Shown: positions 45,203 to 54,805 of the stretch, in pieces
Numbering within the stretch: the first letter of the stretch is position 1
How the letters are laid out: each line of letters starts with the position of its first letter
DNA from: Rosistilla carotiformis
Lineage (GTDB): Bacteria > Planctomycetota > Planctomycetia > Pirellulales > Pirellulaceae
NCBI RefSeq assembly: GCF_007753095.1
Contig: NZ_CP036348.1
Span: 4,875,411 to 4,939,410 of the forward strand
Direction: 5' to 3'
DNA length: 64,000 nt
Notes under the pieces: model-generated
What the model saw: the letters and a program-made list of their open reading frames with translations, nothing else
Told to the model about the DNA's origin: nothing
The model's database searches: none
Translations under genes and position numbers: made by a program

Positions 45203-45957
45203 CTTGGATCTCGCTTTTCAATAAACGCAGCCAGCCCTTCATGCGCCTCGGTGCTGTGACGAGCGGCCAGATGTTTTTTGATACTGTCTCCCGCATCTTT
45301 TGTTTTAGGAACGGCAAAGGTCTCGTTGATCAACCGCTTCGTCTGGCGAATCGTCTGGGGACCGCCAGCGATCACGGCCTCAGCTGCTGCAACCGCAGCG
45401 GCTTGCAACTCAGCTGCCGCAACAATCCGCTGCACCAGCCCAACCTGCTGCGCTCGCGCGGCGTCGACTGTGTCGCCCAACAGAAACAGTTCCCGCAGAT
45501 CCCCTTCGCGTACTTTGTAACGCAGCACATCGCAGATCAATGCGGGCAACAGACCACGCCGGGCTTCGGGGAATCCAAACTTGGCATCCTCTGCTGCGAT
45601 CACTAGATCACAAGCTGCCATCAGTCCCGCTCCGCCGGCAAACGCGCCGCCTTGAACCGCCGCGATCACGATCAACGATGTCTCCCGCAACTGTCGCAGC
45701 GCCCGCTCGACCGCCGCCGCGGATCGTTCAACCAACGCGAAATCGGCAGCTTCACGCAGATCGAGCCCCGCGGAGAAGACCGGCCCGGCGGCTCGCAAAA
45801 TCACCACGCGATTACCGCGATCCGATTCAATCCGTTGCAACGCGGCAGACAATTGATCCAACAGTTCGATGCTCAGCGCATTGCGGCGACCGGGACGGTT
45901 CAGCACGATCGACTCAATTCCCGGCTGGATCGATTCGACGAGGATCCATTCTTCCAT
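45187..45957 (-). CDS. Enoyl-CoA hydratase/isomerase
   Basis: ATG 45957 (MEEWILVESIQ) is preferred because AAGGTGAG lies seven bases upstream; GTG 45969 would add four residues. 256 residues of the crotonase family: IVLNRPGRRNALS, GPVFSAGLDLREA (first oxyanion NH), VQGGAFAGGAGLMAACDLVIAAE and PEARRGLLPALI. The usual hydratase Glu is kept at the PEARRG position, whereas the first Glu is less clear. By context (AtuA-like protein, carboxylase) a methylglutaconyl-type hydratase is possible, but a general enoyl-CoA hydratase cannot be excluded. Confidence 0.85.
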   Translation of the reverse strand: MEEWILVESIQPGIESIVLNRPGRRNALSIELLDQLSAALQRIESDRGNRVVILRAAGPVFSAGLDLREAADFALVERSAAAVERALRQLRETSLIVIAAVQGGAFAGGAGLMAACDLVIAAEDAKFGFPEARRGLLPALICDVLRYKVREGDLRELFLLGDTVDAARAQQVGLVQRIVAAAELQAAAVAAAEAVIAGGPQTIRQTKRLINETFAVPKTKDAGDSIKKHLAARHSTEAHEGLAAFIEKRDPRWEAT

Positions 45958-45965
45958 CACAGCAC

Positions 45966-47816
45966 TCACCTTTCGTCAGCTTCTATTGTACGCCCACGTT
46001 CGGCAGGCAAGGGCATTTCCAACAGCAACTGCCCCAGTGTTTTACCTTGTGCGTCGCTGCGCAACCGGTTCTGCAAGATACCACGGATGACAAAATTCAG
46101 TGCGCCGAGATTCTTCAGTTCATAGCGCTCGACCGATTGGACACCTAGCGGCTGCAAGAACGCTGCCACGCGATCCGCCGTCAACCAAGCTTCCAGAAAT
46201 CCCCAATCGTCATCGGATCGCAACAAGACTCCGATATTGGCCGATGTCCCTTTATCGCCGCTGCGTGCAAACGCGATCGATCCCAAACGCGAAGCGATTG
46301 TTGCGGGTGCGTCTATGCCGGTTGTCATTTCCGATTCCGATTCACCTTCGCAATACTGACTGGCGATTCCACCTTGCACCAAAAGCGTCTTCTCCTGAGT
46401 TTCGGAAGCACTCGGCGACGGGTCGTCCGTCGAGGTGTCATCGGTTTGGATCGCGTCGACACGTGGCGTGACGCGATCTCGATCGATCAAACAGGGCCAA
46501 TACCGGATCACCGGTCGCACGCGTGGACGTCCCTCGGCGTAGCCGGTGGTCCCTTGTGGCCCGGCGGTAATCAAGGGCATCAATTCGCGAGCGAACCGCT
46601 CAGCCGCGGCTTGCGTTTCCGATTCGATTGCGATCCGCAGAACGACTTCACCAAAGACATCCGGATCGCCATCGCTGTCTTGGCATAAAACGCTTCCAGC
46701 ACAAGCACCGCTCCCCAGACATTCGATCACGCTGTCGCGAATTTCGAATCCCGCTTCGCTCACGCGTTGCAAAACCATCTCGCCGCATCGCTTCGCTTTG
46801 CGGACCGCATCGCGCCCCACGATAACCAGTGTCCCCGCCGCGCGAAAGCCATCGCGTAGAGTTGCACTGACCTTATATTGTTCGGGTCGCGGATGACCAA
46901 CCGCACCGGAGACTCGCACCCGATTGGATCCCAAATCTTCGACCCGCAGTCCATCGAAGCGGACACAAACACCGGGACTTCGGTAGTCGCGGGGATCGCC
47001 GATTTCGTAGACCAATTGCTCGCGAACCGTCGTCGCCGTCACGCGTCCTCCCGTGCCGTGCGGTTTGCTGACGATACAGTTTCCCGAGTCGGCGACCTCG
47101 ACGATCGGGAATCCGATGTTGGCGGGGTCGGGAACATTTAGCCAATCGGTGCTGATCCCACCGGTCACTTGAGTTCCGCATTCGATCAGATGGCCCGCCA
47201 CCGTCGCGCCGGCCAAGCGATCCAGTTCGCTCTCTTGCCAGCCGAAATGATGCAGACAAGCCGCCACGACCAGCGATGGGTCAGCGACGCGGCCCGTGAT
47301 CACGATCTGGGCTCCATCGGCCAGCGCTTGGGCGATCGGACCGGCTCCCAGATACGCGTTGGCCGTCACGATCCGATCGACGTTGTCAGCTAGTGATTCG
47401 CCGTCGTCCAAGTTTTTGAACTCCTCCGCGGCAGCGGACGACCGGAGTTCGTCCAAGACGTCGTCGCCGCTGACGATCCCGATCCTTAGCGACGGACATC
47501 CCTCCTGTTCCAGCGCCCTACGACACGCATCGGCACAGGCAGCTGGATTTAGTCCGCCCGCATTGGCGAGCACTCGGCAGCGGCCTCCCGCCGCCCAATA
47601 AGGAGCCAACGATCGGATGACATCGACAAAATCGCGAGCGTAGCCCAGTTCTGGATTCAGTTGTCGCTGCATCGCCAGGATCGACATTGAGACCTCGGCC
47701 AGATAGTCCAGCGTCAGGTAATCCAGCTCGGGTTCCAGATTCAACATCTCCGCCGCCGCTGCGCTGCGATCACCCCAGAACGCTTGTGCATTTCCGATTC
47801 GAATCGAACGCGACAT
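45966..47816 (-). CDS. AtuA-like protein (DUF1446)
   Basis: 616 residues. The N-terminal 450 residues match the AtuA/DUF1446 family (SIRIGNAQAFWGDRSAA, VLANAGGLNPAACADACR, GADIVITGRVADPSLV-like segment, GGISTDWLNVPDP). The last 110 residues form the AtuA-associated C-terminal domain (IAFARSGDKGTSANIGVL). AtuA is required for acyclic terpene (citronellol/geraniol) utilisation in Pseudomonas, although its reaction is unknown; relatives sit in leucine and branched-acid loci. Here it precedes hydratase and dehydrogenase genes in one operon, its stop lying within a few bases of the next start. Confidence 0.87.
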   Translation of the reverse strand: MSRSIRIGNAQAFWGDRSAAAAEMLNLEPELDYLTLDYLAEVSMSILAMQRQLNPELGYARDFVDVIRSLAPYWAAGGRCRVLANAGGLNPAACADACRRALEQEGCPSLRIGIVSGDDVLDELRSSAAAEEFKNLDDGESLADNVDRIVTANAYLGAGPIAQALADGAQIVITGRVADPSLVVAACLHHFGWQESELDRLAGATVAGHLIECGTQVTGGISTDWLNVPDPANIGFPIVEVADSGNCIVSKPHGTGGRVTATTVREQLVYEIGDPRDYRSPGVCVRFDGLRVEDLGSNRVRVSGAVGHPRPEQYKVSATLRDGFRAAGTLVIVGRDAVRKAKRCGEMVLQRVSEAGFEIRDSVIECLGSGACAGSVLCQDSDGDPDVFGEVVLRIAIESETQAAAERFARELMPLITAGPQGTTGYAEGRPRVRPVIRYWPCLIDRDRVTPRVDAIQTDDTSTDDPSPSASETQEKTLLVQGGIASQYCEGESESEMTTGIDAPATIASRLGSIAFARSGDKGTSANIGVLLRSDDDWGFLEAWLTADRVAAFLQPLGVQSVERYELKNLGALNFVIRGILQNRLRSDAQGKTLGQLLLEMPLPAERGRTIEADER

Positions 47817-47847
47817 GATTGGTTATGGCCTCGTGGTTGTCTTCCGG

Positions 47848-48925
47848 TTTGCCTCTCGTCCCGGGGCCTGACAGCCCCGGCAGATCTTGTGTCGGCCTAT
47901 CGGCCTGGTTCTTAAACAACCTCCTTCGCATCTCTCTTCAGCCCGGTAGGGCGGCAAATCTATTGCCGGTGGTGTAAGCCACCGGGAAATGGCAGTGCCC
48001 TATGCGGAAAAGCCCGGAGGGCGGCATAGGGATTGAACCTTATGTCGGCCTATCGGTCTTGTCGATCTGTTGTTCTTTCTTTCCGGGGCCTCACGGCCCC
48101 GGCAGTTGTTGTGTCGGCCTACCGTCCTGGTGTGCATTTGACTGATTTCCCCACTCTCACCTGAGCCCGATAGGGCGGCACATCCAATGCCGGTGGTGTA
48201 AGCCACCGGGAACTGGCAGTGCCCTATGGCCCAAAGCCCGGAGGGCGGCATAGGGATCGAACCTTGTGTCGGCTTATCGGCCTTGTCGATCTGTTGTTCT
48301 TTCTTTCCGGGGCCTCACGGCCTCGGCAGTTGTTGTGTCGGCCTACCGGCCTGGTGTGCAGTTGACTGATTTCTCCACTCTCACCTGAGCCCGTCAGGGC
48401 GACACATCTAATGCCGGTGGTGTAAGCCACCGGGAACTGGCAGTGCCCTATGCGGCAAAGCCCGGAGGGCGGCATAGGGATCGAACCATGTGTCGGCCTA
48501 TCGGCCTTGTCGATCTGTTGTTCTTTCTTTCCGGGGCCTTACGACCCCGGCAGTTGTTGTGTCGGCCTATCGGCCTGGCGTGCAGTTGACTGATTTCCCC
48601 ACTCTCACCTGAGCCCGATAGGGCGGCACATCCAATGCCGGTGGTGTAAGCCACCGGGAACTGGCAGTGCCCTATGCGGCAAAGCCCGGAGGGCGGCATA
48701 GGGATCGAACCATGTGTCGGCCTATCGGCCTTGTCGATCTGTTGCTCTTTCTTTCCGGGGCCTCACGGCCCCGGCAGGTCTTGTGTCGGCCTATCGGCCT
48801 GGTTTGCAAACAACCTCCTTTGCACCTCTCCTCAGCCCGATAGGGCGGCAAATCTAATGCCGGTGGTGTAAGCCACCGGGAACCGGCACAGCCATAAACG
48901 ATTAAGCCCGGAGGGCGACACACTT
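47848..48925 (-). repeat. 224-bp tandem repeat array (about five units)
   Basis: The landmark AGCCCGGAGGGCGGCATAGGG begins units at 48011, 48235, 48459 and 48683, exactly 224 bp apart, with a degenerate unit to the left (from about 47848) and a truncated one after 48905. Each unit has three palindromes: CCGGTGG/CCACCGG with a 6-base loop (for example 48190-48209), CCGGGGCC/GGCCCCGG, and a CGGCCTATCGGCC-type box. The four equal-sized 83-codon minus-strand frames found here are artefacts of the repeat. The array separates the AtuA-like operon from the carboxyltransferase gene. Confidence 0.9.
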
Positions 48926-48953
48926 CTCGATGAGTCCAACAACATTCCCCCCC

Positions 48954-50549
48954 CTAAACCTGCAACACTCCCGTTCTGAAATTTTGTTGATCCGTTGTCG
49001 GCAACAGATCGAGCGCCGTCTGCAACCAGAGTCGCGTTTCGTGCGGCGGGATGATCGCGTCGACCCAACCGCGCGCTGCACCGAAGCGGATGTCGGTCTG
49101 TTCTTGATATCGCTGGCGGATCGAATCTCGCAGCGCGTCGACTTCCTCGTCGGCCAGTGAGCGACCGTTGCGTTGGGCTTCGCGCAACTGCAATTGCAGC
49201 AACGTATCGGCCGCTTGATTGCCTCCCATCACGGCGTACTTTGCCGAGGGCCAGGCGAGGATCAGCGCGGGGTCGTACGCTTTTCCGCACATCGCATAGT
49301 GCCCCGCACCAAACGATCCGCCGATGATCACTGTCAACTTCGGAACGATCGAATTACTGATCACATTGACCAACTTGGCTCCGGCGCGGATGATCCCCGC
49401 TTGCTCGGCCTGTTTGCCAACCATAAAGCCCTGCACGTCCTGAACGAAGACGATCGGAACTCGCATCTGATTGCAGTCCATCACAAACCGAGCGGCTTTG
49501 TCGGCGGCGTCGGGATAGATCACGCCGCCGACTTGAAGCTCACCGTCGGCCGCCCGGCATCGCCGTTTTTGGTTGGCGACGATTCCGATTGGATGCCCGC
49601 CGATCCGAGCGAACACCGCCACAATCGTCTGCCCAAATTCCGCTTTGTATTCTTGCAACGAATCACCATCGACGATGCATCGCAACACGTCGCGGACGTC
49701 GTACTCCTGCCGCCCGTCCGCCGAAACGATGTCGTAAACCGAATCGCAATCTCGCTCGGTCCCCACGTCACAAATGTCGCTCGCTCGCGACCGATCGATC
49801 GGCAACAGATCGACCAGCGACCGCAAGCGGTTCAAGCAAGCGGGATCGTCCGGTTCGTGAAAGTCGACGGTGCCGCTGATCGCTGCGTGCATCGACGCCC
49901 CGCCAAGCTGTTCGGGATCGGCGGTTTGGCCGATCGCCGCTTTCACAAGCGCCGGTCCCGCCAGACACATCTGGCTGCCATCGGTCATCAGCAGCTTGTC
50001 GCACAAAACTGGAAGGTATGCTCCGCCGGCGACACAGTTTCCCATCACCGCCGCGTATTGGATCACTCCCGCGGCCGAGAGGACTGCGTTGTTGCGGAAG
50101 ATCCGTCCGAAGTCGTCTTCGTCGGGAAAGATCTCGTCCTGCAGTGGCAAAAAGACGCCGGCTGAATCGACCAGATAGATCACCGGAATACGAAACTGAT
50201 AGGCGATCTTCTGTGCTCGCAACAGCTTCTTGACCGATTGTGGAAACATCGCTCCCGCTTTGACCGTTGCGTCATTGGCGGCGATCAGACAACCGCGACC
50301 TTGAACAAAACCAATCCCCGTGACGATTCCCGCTGCCGGAACGCCGCCCCATTCTTGGTACATCCCATTCGCCGCCCAGAGCCCCAGTTCCAAGAAGGGT
50401 CGCCCGGGATCCAACAACAATTCCAACCGCTGACGCACCGGCAATCGGCCGTGCCGCAACTGTCGCTGCTGCCCCTCGGCACCGCCTCCTTCACGGAGCG
50501 TCAACTCTTGGCAAGTGATTCGTTCGGTGAGCTCTCTCAAGCTGGTCAT
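48954..50549 (-). CDS. Acyl-CoA carboxylase carboxyltransferase (beta) subunit
   Basis: ATG 50549 (MTSLRELTERITCQE) gives 531 residues, the normal length; an open frame upstream runs into the neighbouring gene. The crotonase-type CT halves are complete: GIVTGIGFVQGRGCLIAAND and YLVDSAGVFLPLQDEIFPDE in the first, IIGGSFGAGHYAMCGKAYDP and WPSAKYAVMGGNQAADTLL in the second. These are closest to methylcrotonyl- and geranyl-CoA carboxylases (MccB, AtuC). The biotin carboxylase/carrier alpha subunit is not in this window, so it must be supplied from elsewhere. It follows the MeaB-PrpD fusion by 10 bases. Confidence 0.88.
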   Translation of the reverse strand: MTSLRELTERITCQELTLREGGGAEGQQRQLRHGRLPVRQRLELLLDPGRPFLELGLWAANGMYQEWGGVPAAGIVTGIGFVQGRGCLIAANDATVKAGAMFPQSVKKLLRAQKIAYQFRIPVIYLVDSAGVFLPLQDEIFPDEDDFGRIFRNNAVLSAAGVIQYAAVMGNCVAGGAYLPVLCDKLLMTDGSQMCLAGPALVKAAIGQTADPEQLGGASMHAAISGTVDFHEPDDPACLNRLRSLVDLLPIDRSRASDICDVGTERDCDSVYDIVSADGRQEYDVRDVLRCIVDGDSLQEYKAEFGQTIVAVFARIGGHPIGIVANQKRRCRAADGELQVGGVIYPDAADKAARFVMDCNQMRVPIVFVQDVQGFMVGKQAEQAGIIRAGAKLVNVISNSIVPKLTVIIGGSFGAGHYAMCGKAYDPALILAWPSAKYAVMGGNQAADTLLQLQLREAQRNGRSLADEEVDALRDSIRQRYQEQTDIRFGAARGWVDAIIPPHETRLWLQTALDLLPTTDQQNFRTGVLQV

Positions 50550-50559
50550 CCGAGGTCTC

Positions 50560-52794
50560 TCATGAGGTTTCCACAAGATGATCGATGAATCGATCGATCG
50601 ACATTGCGTCCAATCCGTCATCGTCAAAACAGCGCTGCAATAACTCAACTCGCTGGGGACTGAAGCGCGTTGCCACGTTGCTGATGAACTTTTCCCGCAG
50701 CAGTGGTTTCGCTTCGTCGCGTCGACGTCGATGCCCCAACGGATATTCGACAACAACGCGCTGGCTTGCCGAACCATCGTCATAAAACAACTGGACCGCA
50801 TTGGCGATCGAACGTTTGTCGGGATCCAGATAGTCGCGTGAGTACCGCCGGTCTTCGACGACTTCCATCAGCGATCGCAGCCGATCGATCCGCGGATCGG
50901 AGGCGGCATCGGCTTCATAATCCTCCGCCGCAAGACGTCCTTTCAGCAGCGCAACCGCCACGATGTACTGCAAACAATGATCGCGATCGGCCGGATTGTG
51001 CAGCGTTCCCGTCTTGTCGATGATCCGGATCGCCGATTCCTGCGTCTCGATCCGAATCCGTTGGATGGAATCCAGTCGCGATCCGGCTTGTGGCGACAAT
51101 GCGATGGCCGCTTCGGCAGCCGTCTGCGCATGGAACTCGGCAGGAAACGCGACTTTAAACAACACGTTCTCGATCACGTAACATCCCAGCGGTCGCGGCA
51201 ACGCGATCGGTTGGCCGGCGAACAACACGTCTTCAAATCCCCACTGCGGAGTCGACAATGCGGTGGCATAGCCTCGCTCGCCAGCGACGCTCCAAAGCGC
51301 TAACTGCACGCCACGCCGCGTCGCATCCCCCGCGGCCCAACTCTTTCGCGAACCGGTGTTGGGGGCGTGGCGGTAGCATCGCAGGGCGCCGCCGTCGACC
51401 CAAGCGTTGCTGACCGCATCGATCACCTGCTGCCGCGTGCCTCCCAACAGTTGAGTCGCCACGGCGGAGGTCGCGATCCGGACCAACAGCACATGATCCA
51501 AGCCGACTCGATTGAAAGAGTTTTCCAGCGCCAAGATCCCCTGGATTTCATACGCCTTGATCGCAGCGGACAAGACGTCGCGGACCGTCAGCGGATTACC
51601 TTGCCGAGCTTGATAGTCCGCTACCGCCAAGATGCCGCCAAAATTGTCGGACGGATGGCCCCATTCGGCTGCCAGCCAGGTGTCGTTGAAATCGAGCCAG
51701 CGGATCATGCATCCGACGTTCCAAGCCGCCGCGACCGGATCCAAACGATAAGCCGTGCCCGGCACTCGCGCTCCGTTTTCCAATGTTGCTCCGGGAACGA
51801 CGGGCCCCAACAACCGGGTGCACTGCGGATGGTTGAGTGCTAACAATCCGCAACCGAGGCTATCGAACAGGCACAGCCTGGCGGTGGCCCAGGCTTCTTC
51901 GCTAAAGTTCGCCGGGGCGCAGACATAATCGGCGATTTGTTCCAACAACGGATCGGTCTGCGTTGTATCGCCCGCAGCGATCGCACGCGGTTTCGCAGCG
52001 TGTGCGTTCATTGAGCGAACGTCGCGGCGCGATCGCAACGCGGTGTCGATCGCTGCGGCAAGCGTTTCGATCCCTGTCCGATCCGCAACCGACGTCTGCA
52101 CGATCGCTACCGATGGTGAATCGGAACTCGTCAATTGTTGTCGCAGATCGGCGACTGTCGCATCGGCTCCAGGCAGGTCCGATTTATTGACGACCACCAC
52201 GTCAGCGACTTCCAAGAGGCCGGCTTTCTCCCATTGCAAATCGTCGCCGGTCTGCGGTTGCAGCGTCAGGACGACGACGTCGACCAGATCGCGGATTGCA
52301 ACATCCCCTTGCCCGACGCCAACGGTCTCCACGAAGATCCGATCGAATCCGAAGGCTTTCATGATTCGCAGTGATAGCGCTACCGACGAGGCCACGCCTT
52401 GCTGCCCCGACATCGTGGAAAGACTGCGAACGAACAACCGCTTGGTCGCCGATCCGGTCGCGATCCGGCAACGGTCTCCCAACACCGCCCCGCCGCTGAT
52501 CGGACTCTCCGGATCGCAAGCCAACACGCCGACCGTGGCTCCACGATCGACATAATCGTTGACCAACAATCCCAGCAGACTGCTCTTGCCCACACCGCCG
52601 CTGCCGGTCAACGCGATCACCTCCGCATCGCGCGGCGACGCGCTCGCATCCTGCCCGCGTATCGCCGCCGCAATGGTCGATCGATGCTCCTGTTTACAGG
52701 CCAAAGACAACAACCTCGCCAGTGCCACTCGATCGCCGCGGCCCAATCGTTGGGCAAGCGATGGAATCTGGTTGCGAGAGCTATCGTGCGGCAT
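50560..52794 (-). CDS. Fusion: MeaB/ArgK GTPase + PrpD 2-methylcitrate dehydratase
   Basis: A single 744-codon frame encodes two enzymes. Residues 1-265 are a MeaB/ArgK G3E GTPase: Walker A GSGGVGKS at 64-71, [14 protein letters not shown] near 156-170, and NKSD at 203-206. Residues 283-744 are a MmgE/PrpD domain: DFNDT at 368-372, HPSDN at 380-384, [20 protein letters not shown] near 430 and [14 protein letters not shown] near 490. MeaB guards B12 acyl-CoA mutases from inactivation; PrpD dehydrates 2-methylcitrate. The join, near residues 265-283, has no stop or frameshift. Flanking genes encode the mutase, PrpB and PrpC, so both halves have their partners here. I know of no described example of this fusion. 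Confidence 0.88.
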   Translation of the reverse strand: MPHDSSRNQIPSLAQRLGRGDRVALARLLSLACKQEHRSTIAAAIRGQDASASPRDAEVIALTGSGGVGKSSLLGLLVNDYVDRGATVGVLACDPESPISGGAVLGDRCRIATGSATKRLFVRSLSTMSGQQGVASSVALSLRIMKAFGFDRIFVETVGVGQGDVAIRDLVDVVVLTLQPQTGDDLQWEKAGLLEVADVVVVNKSDLPGADATVADLRQQLTSSDSPSVAIVQTSVADRTGIETLAAAIDTALRSRRDVRSMNAHAAKPRAIAAGDTTQTDPLLEQIADYVCAPANFSEEAWATARLCLFDSLGCGLLALNHPQCTRLLGPVVPGATLENGARVPGTAYRLDPVAAAWNVGCMIRWLDFNDTWLAAEWGHPSDNFGGILAVADYQARQGNPLTVRDVLSAAIKAYEIQGILALENSFNRVGLDHVLLVRIATSAVATQLLGGTRQQVIDAVSNAWVDGGALRCYRHAPNTGSRKSWAAGDATRRGVQLALWSVAGERGYATALSTPQWGFEDVLFAGQPIALPRPLGCYVIENVLFKVAFPAEFHAQTAAEAAIALSPQAGSRLDSIQRIRIETQESAIRIIDKTGTLHNPADRDHCLQYIVAVALLKGRLAAEDYEADAASDPRIDRLRSLMEVVEDRRYSRDYLDPDKRSIANAVQLFYDDGSASQRVVVEYPLGHRRRRDEAKPLLREKFISNVATRFSPQRVELLQRCFDDDGLDAMSIDRFIDHLVETS

Positions 52795-52803
52795 GGGAGA
52801 ATC

Positions 52804-53196
52804 TCAGCTGTTGCAAAACTCGACGATCGAAGGAAGGGGCGTCCCGGGGCCGAAACAGCCGCGAACTCCGAGTTCGATCAGTTTCGCCTGGTCGGCTGGC
52901 GGAATGATACCGCCGACAATCACGCCGATATGGGAGAGTTCTCGTTGGCGGAGCGCTTCCAAAAGCGCGGGAACCAGAGACATATGAGCACCATTGAGAA
53001 TGCTGACGCCCAGCCAGTCGACGTCTTCGTCAGCCGCGGCTTGGACGACGGCATCGATCGATTGCCACAGACCGCTGTAGATTACGTGGAACCCCGCGTC
53101 GCGCAAGCCTCGGGCGACGACCTTGATCCCGCGGTCGTGACCGTCGAGTCCAACTTTGGCTAACAAAATTCGTTGAGCAAGTGGAGGTCGGTTCAT
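52804..53196 (-). CDS. B12-binding small subunit of acyl-CoA mutase
   Basis: ATG 53196 (MNRPPLAQRILLAKVG) lies 1 base after the large-subunit stop and gives 130 residues, the size of stand-alone IcmB/HcmB-type subunits. The cobalamin motif DGHDRG (His20) supplies the lower axial ligand, and SILNGAHMSLVP and GGIIPPADQAKL complete the Rossmann-like B12 domain. It acts with the large subunit in adenosylcobalamin-dependent rearrangement of acyl-CoAs. A longer upstream frame would overlap the large subunit and is rejected. Confidence 0.92.
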   Translation of the reverse strand: MNRPPLAQRILLAKVGLDGHDRGIKVVARGLRDAGFHVIYSGLWQSIDAVVQAAADEDVDWLGVSILNGAHMSLVPALLEALRQRELSHIGVIVGGIIPPADQAKLIELGVRGCFGPGTPLPSIVEFCNS

Positions 53197-53197
53197 A

Positions 53198-54805
53198 TCA
53201 CCATGCCGCCGAAGGTCGGAAGCGGCCATAGACATCGGCCAAGGCGTCGACACATTCCTGCACCGTCGCCCGGTCGTCGGCCGCTTGCAGCAGACTGGAC
53301 ATCACGTTGTCACGATGTTCGGCAGCGTGCCGCAGCGCGTCGAGCGAACGCGTCACATCGGCACCGCTGCGGTTTTGTTTGACGGCGAGTAGGGCATCGA
53401 TTTGATCGGGTTCGGTCGCCGGGTCGATCTCCATCACCGCGATCGGATTGCGATCGGGCTGTTGAAACGCATTGACGCCAACGACCAGCTTCTCGCTGCG
53501 ATCGACAGCGGTTTGATATACGAAAGCGGCATCGGCGATCTGGCGACGGAAGTAGCCATTCTCCACGGCGGCGATCATGCCGCCCTGATCGGCGATCGCC
53601 CGAAAGCAAGCGTCTGCGTCCTGCTTCATCTTGTGCGTGAAAGACTCCACAAAATAGCTGCCGCCCAACGGATCGACAGTATTGGTAACGCCGGTCTCGT
53701 GCGCCAGCACCTGCTGAGTTCGCAGTGCCAACGTGACCGCTTGTTCGCTGGGCAAGGCAAACGTTTCGTCCATCGAATTGGTATGCAACGACTGACAGCC
53801 GCCAAGCACTGCGGCCATCGCTTGATAGGCGACTCGCACAACATTCACTTCCGGCTGCGCCGCTTGCAGCGAACAACCGGCCGTCTGCGCATGGAACCGC
53901 AGCTTCCACGAAGCTTCCGATTTCGCACCATAATCATCGCGGATCATCTCTGCCCACAACGCTCGCGCCGCCCGATACTTGGCGACCTCTTCAAACAAAT
54001 CGTTGTGCGCGTTGAAGAAGAAGCTGAGCCGCGGCGCGAACGCATCGATACTGAGCCCCCGTTCGAGACACTTCTGTACATAATGCTGCCCATCGGCCAG
54101 CGTAAACGCCAGCTCCTGCTGCGCCGTCGAACCGGCTTCGCGGATGTGGTATCCGCTGATCGATACCGGATTCCACTGAGGAACATAGCGGGTGCAAAAC
54201 GCGATCAAATCGACCACCAGCCGAACCGAAGGCTCCGGCGGAAAGACAAATTCGTTCTGCGCATGGAACTCTTTTAAGATGTCGTTCTGAATCGTGCCTC
54301 TCAGCTGACGCCAATCGCAGCCGCGCTGCCGAGCCGCTGCCAGATAGAAGGCCATCACTACGATCGCCGGAGCGTTGATCGTCATCGAGACGGAAACCTT
54401 CTGCAGATCGACGCCATCGAAAAGTGCCAAGATATCGTCGATAGTGTCGACGGCGACGCCCAAGCGGCCGACTTCGCCAACCGATCGCGGGTCGTCGCTG
54501 TCCAACCCCATCAGCGTTGGCAGATCAAAGGCGGTGCTGAGGCCTGTCTGCCCCTGATCCAAGAGAAAGCGGAAGCGGCGATTTGTATCGCGAGGTCGCC
54601 CAAAGCCGGCGAACTGACGGATCGTCCACAACCGCCCGCAATACATCGATTCGTGGATGCCGCGGGTGTAGGGGAACTGTCCAGGCCGACCAATCTCCCC
54701 CTGCGCCGAAAAGTCCGCCAGGTCGGCGGGACTGTACAACGGCTTTATCGGAACGCCGCTGAGCGATGTTCGGAAAGCGGGTGATTCGGCGGCAACGAAA
54801 TTCAT
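53198..54805 (-). CDS. Acyl-CoA mutase large subunit, isobutyryl-CoA-mutase type
   Basis: ATG 54805 has GAGGGAG upstream and gives 535 residues (family: about 540-560 when the B12 domain is separate). The TIM-barrel substrate region reads SMYCGRLWTIRQFAGFG and TIQNDILKEFHAQNEF. In methylmalonyl-CoA mutase the residues here are Tyr89 and Arg207; in this protein they are Phe65 and Gln183, with the same 118-residue spacing. That is the Phe/Gln pair of isobutyryl-CoA mutases. Predicted reaction: n-butyryl-CoA/isobutyryl-CoA interconversion, or a near relative such as isovaleryl/pivalyl-CoA, using AdoCbl. It is first of the operon containing the small subunit, MeaB-PrpD and a carboxyltransferase. 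Confidence 0.88.
   Translation of the reverse strand: MNFVAAESPAFRTSLSGVPIKPLYSPADLADFSAQGEIGRPGQFPYTRGIHESMYCGRLWTIRQFAGFGRPRDTNRRFRFLLDQGQTGLSTAFDLPTLMGLDSDDPRSVGEVGRLGVAVDTIDDILALFDGVDLQKVSVSMTINAPAIVVMAFYLAAARQRGCDWRQLRGTIQNDILKEFHAQNEFVFPPEPSVRLVVDLIAFCTRYVPQWNPVSISGYHIREAGSTAQQELAFTLADGQHYVQKCLERGLSIDAFAPRLSFFFNAHNDLFEEVAKYRAARALWAEMIRDDYGAKSEASWKLRFHAQTAGCSLQAAQPEVNVVRVAYQAMAAVLGGCQSLHTNSMDETFALPSEQAVTLALRTQQVLAHETGVTNTVDPLGGSYFVESFTHKMKQDADACFRAIADQGGMIAAVENGYFRRQIADAAFVYQTAVDRSEKLVVGVNAFQQPDRNPIAVMEIDPATEPDQIDALLAVKQNRSGADVTRSLDALRHAAEHRDNVMSSLLQAADDRATVQECVDALADVYGRFRPSAAW

Noticed and set aside
48000-48923. Four equal 83-codon frames on the minus strand
   Set aside because: They recur at the 224-bp repeat spacing and include palindromes; they are translations of the repeat, not genes.
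47848-48925. CRISPR array
   Set aside because: Units are 224 bp and nearly identical throughout, with no short repeats separated by unique spacers and no cas genes.
53198-54805. Annotation as methylmalonyl-CoA mutase
   Set aside because: Substrate-site residues Phe65 and Gln183 match isobutyryl-type mutases, and the carboxylate-binding Arg is absent.
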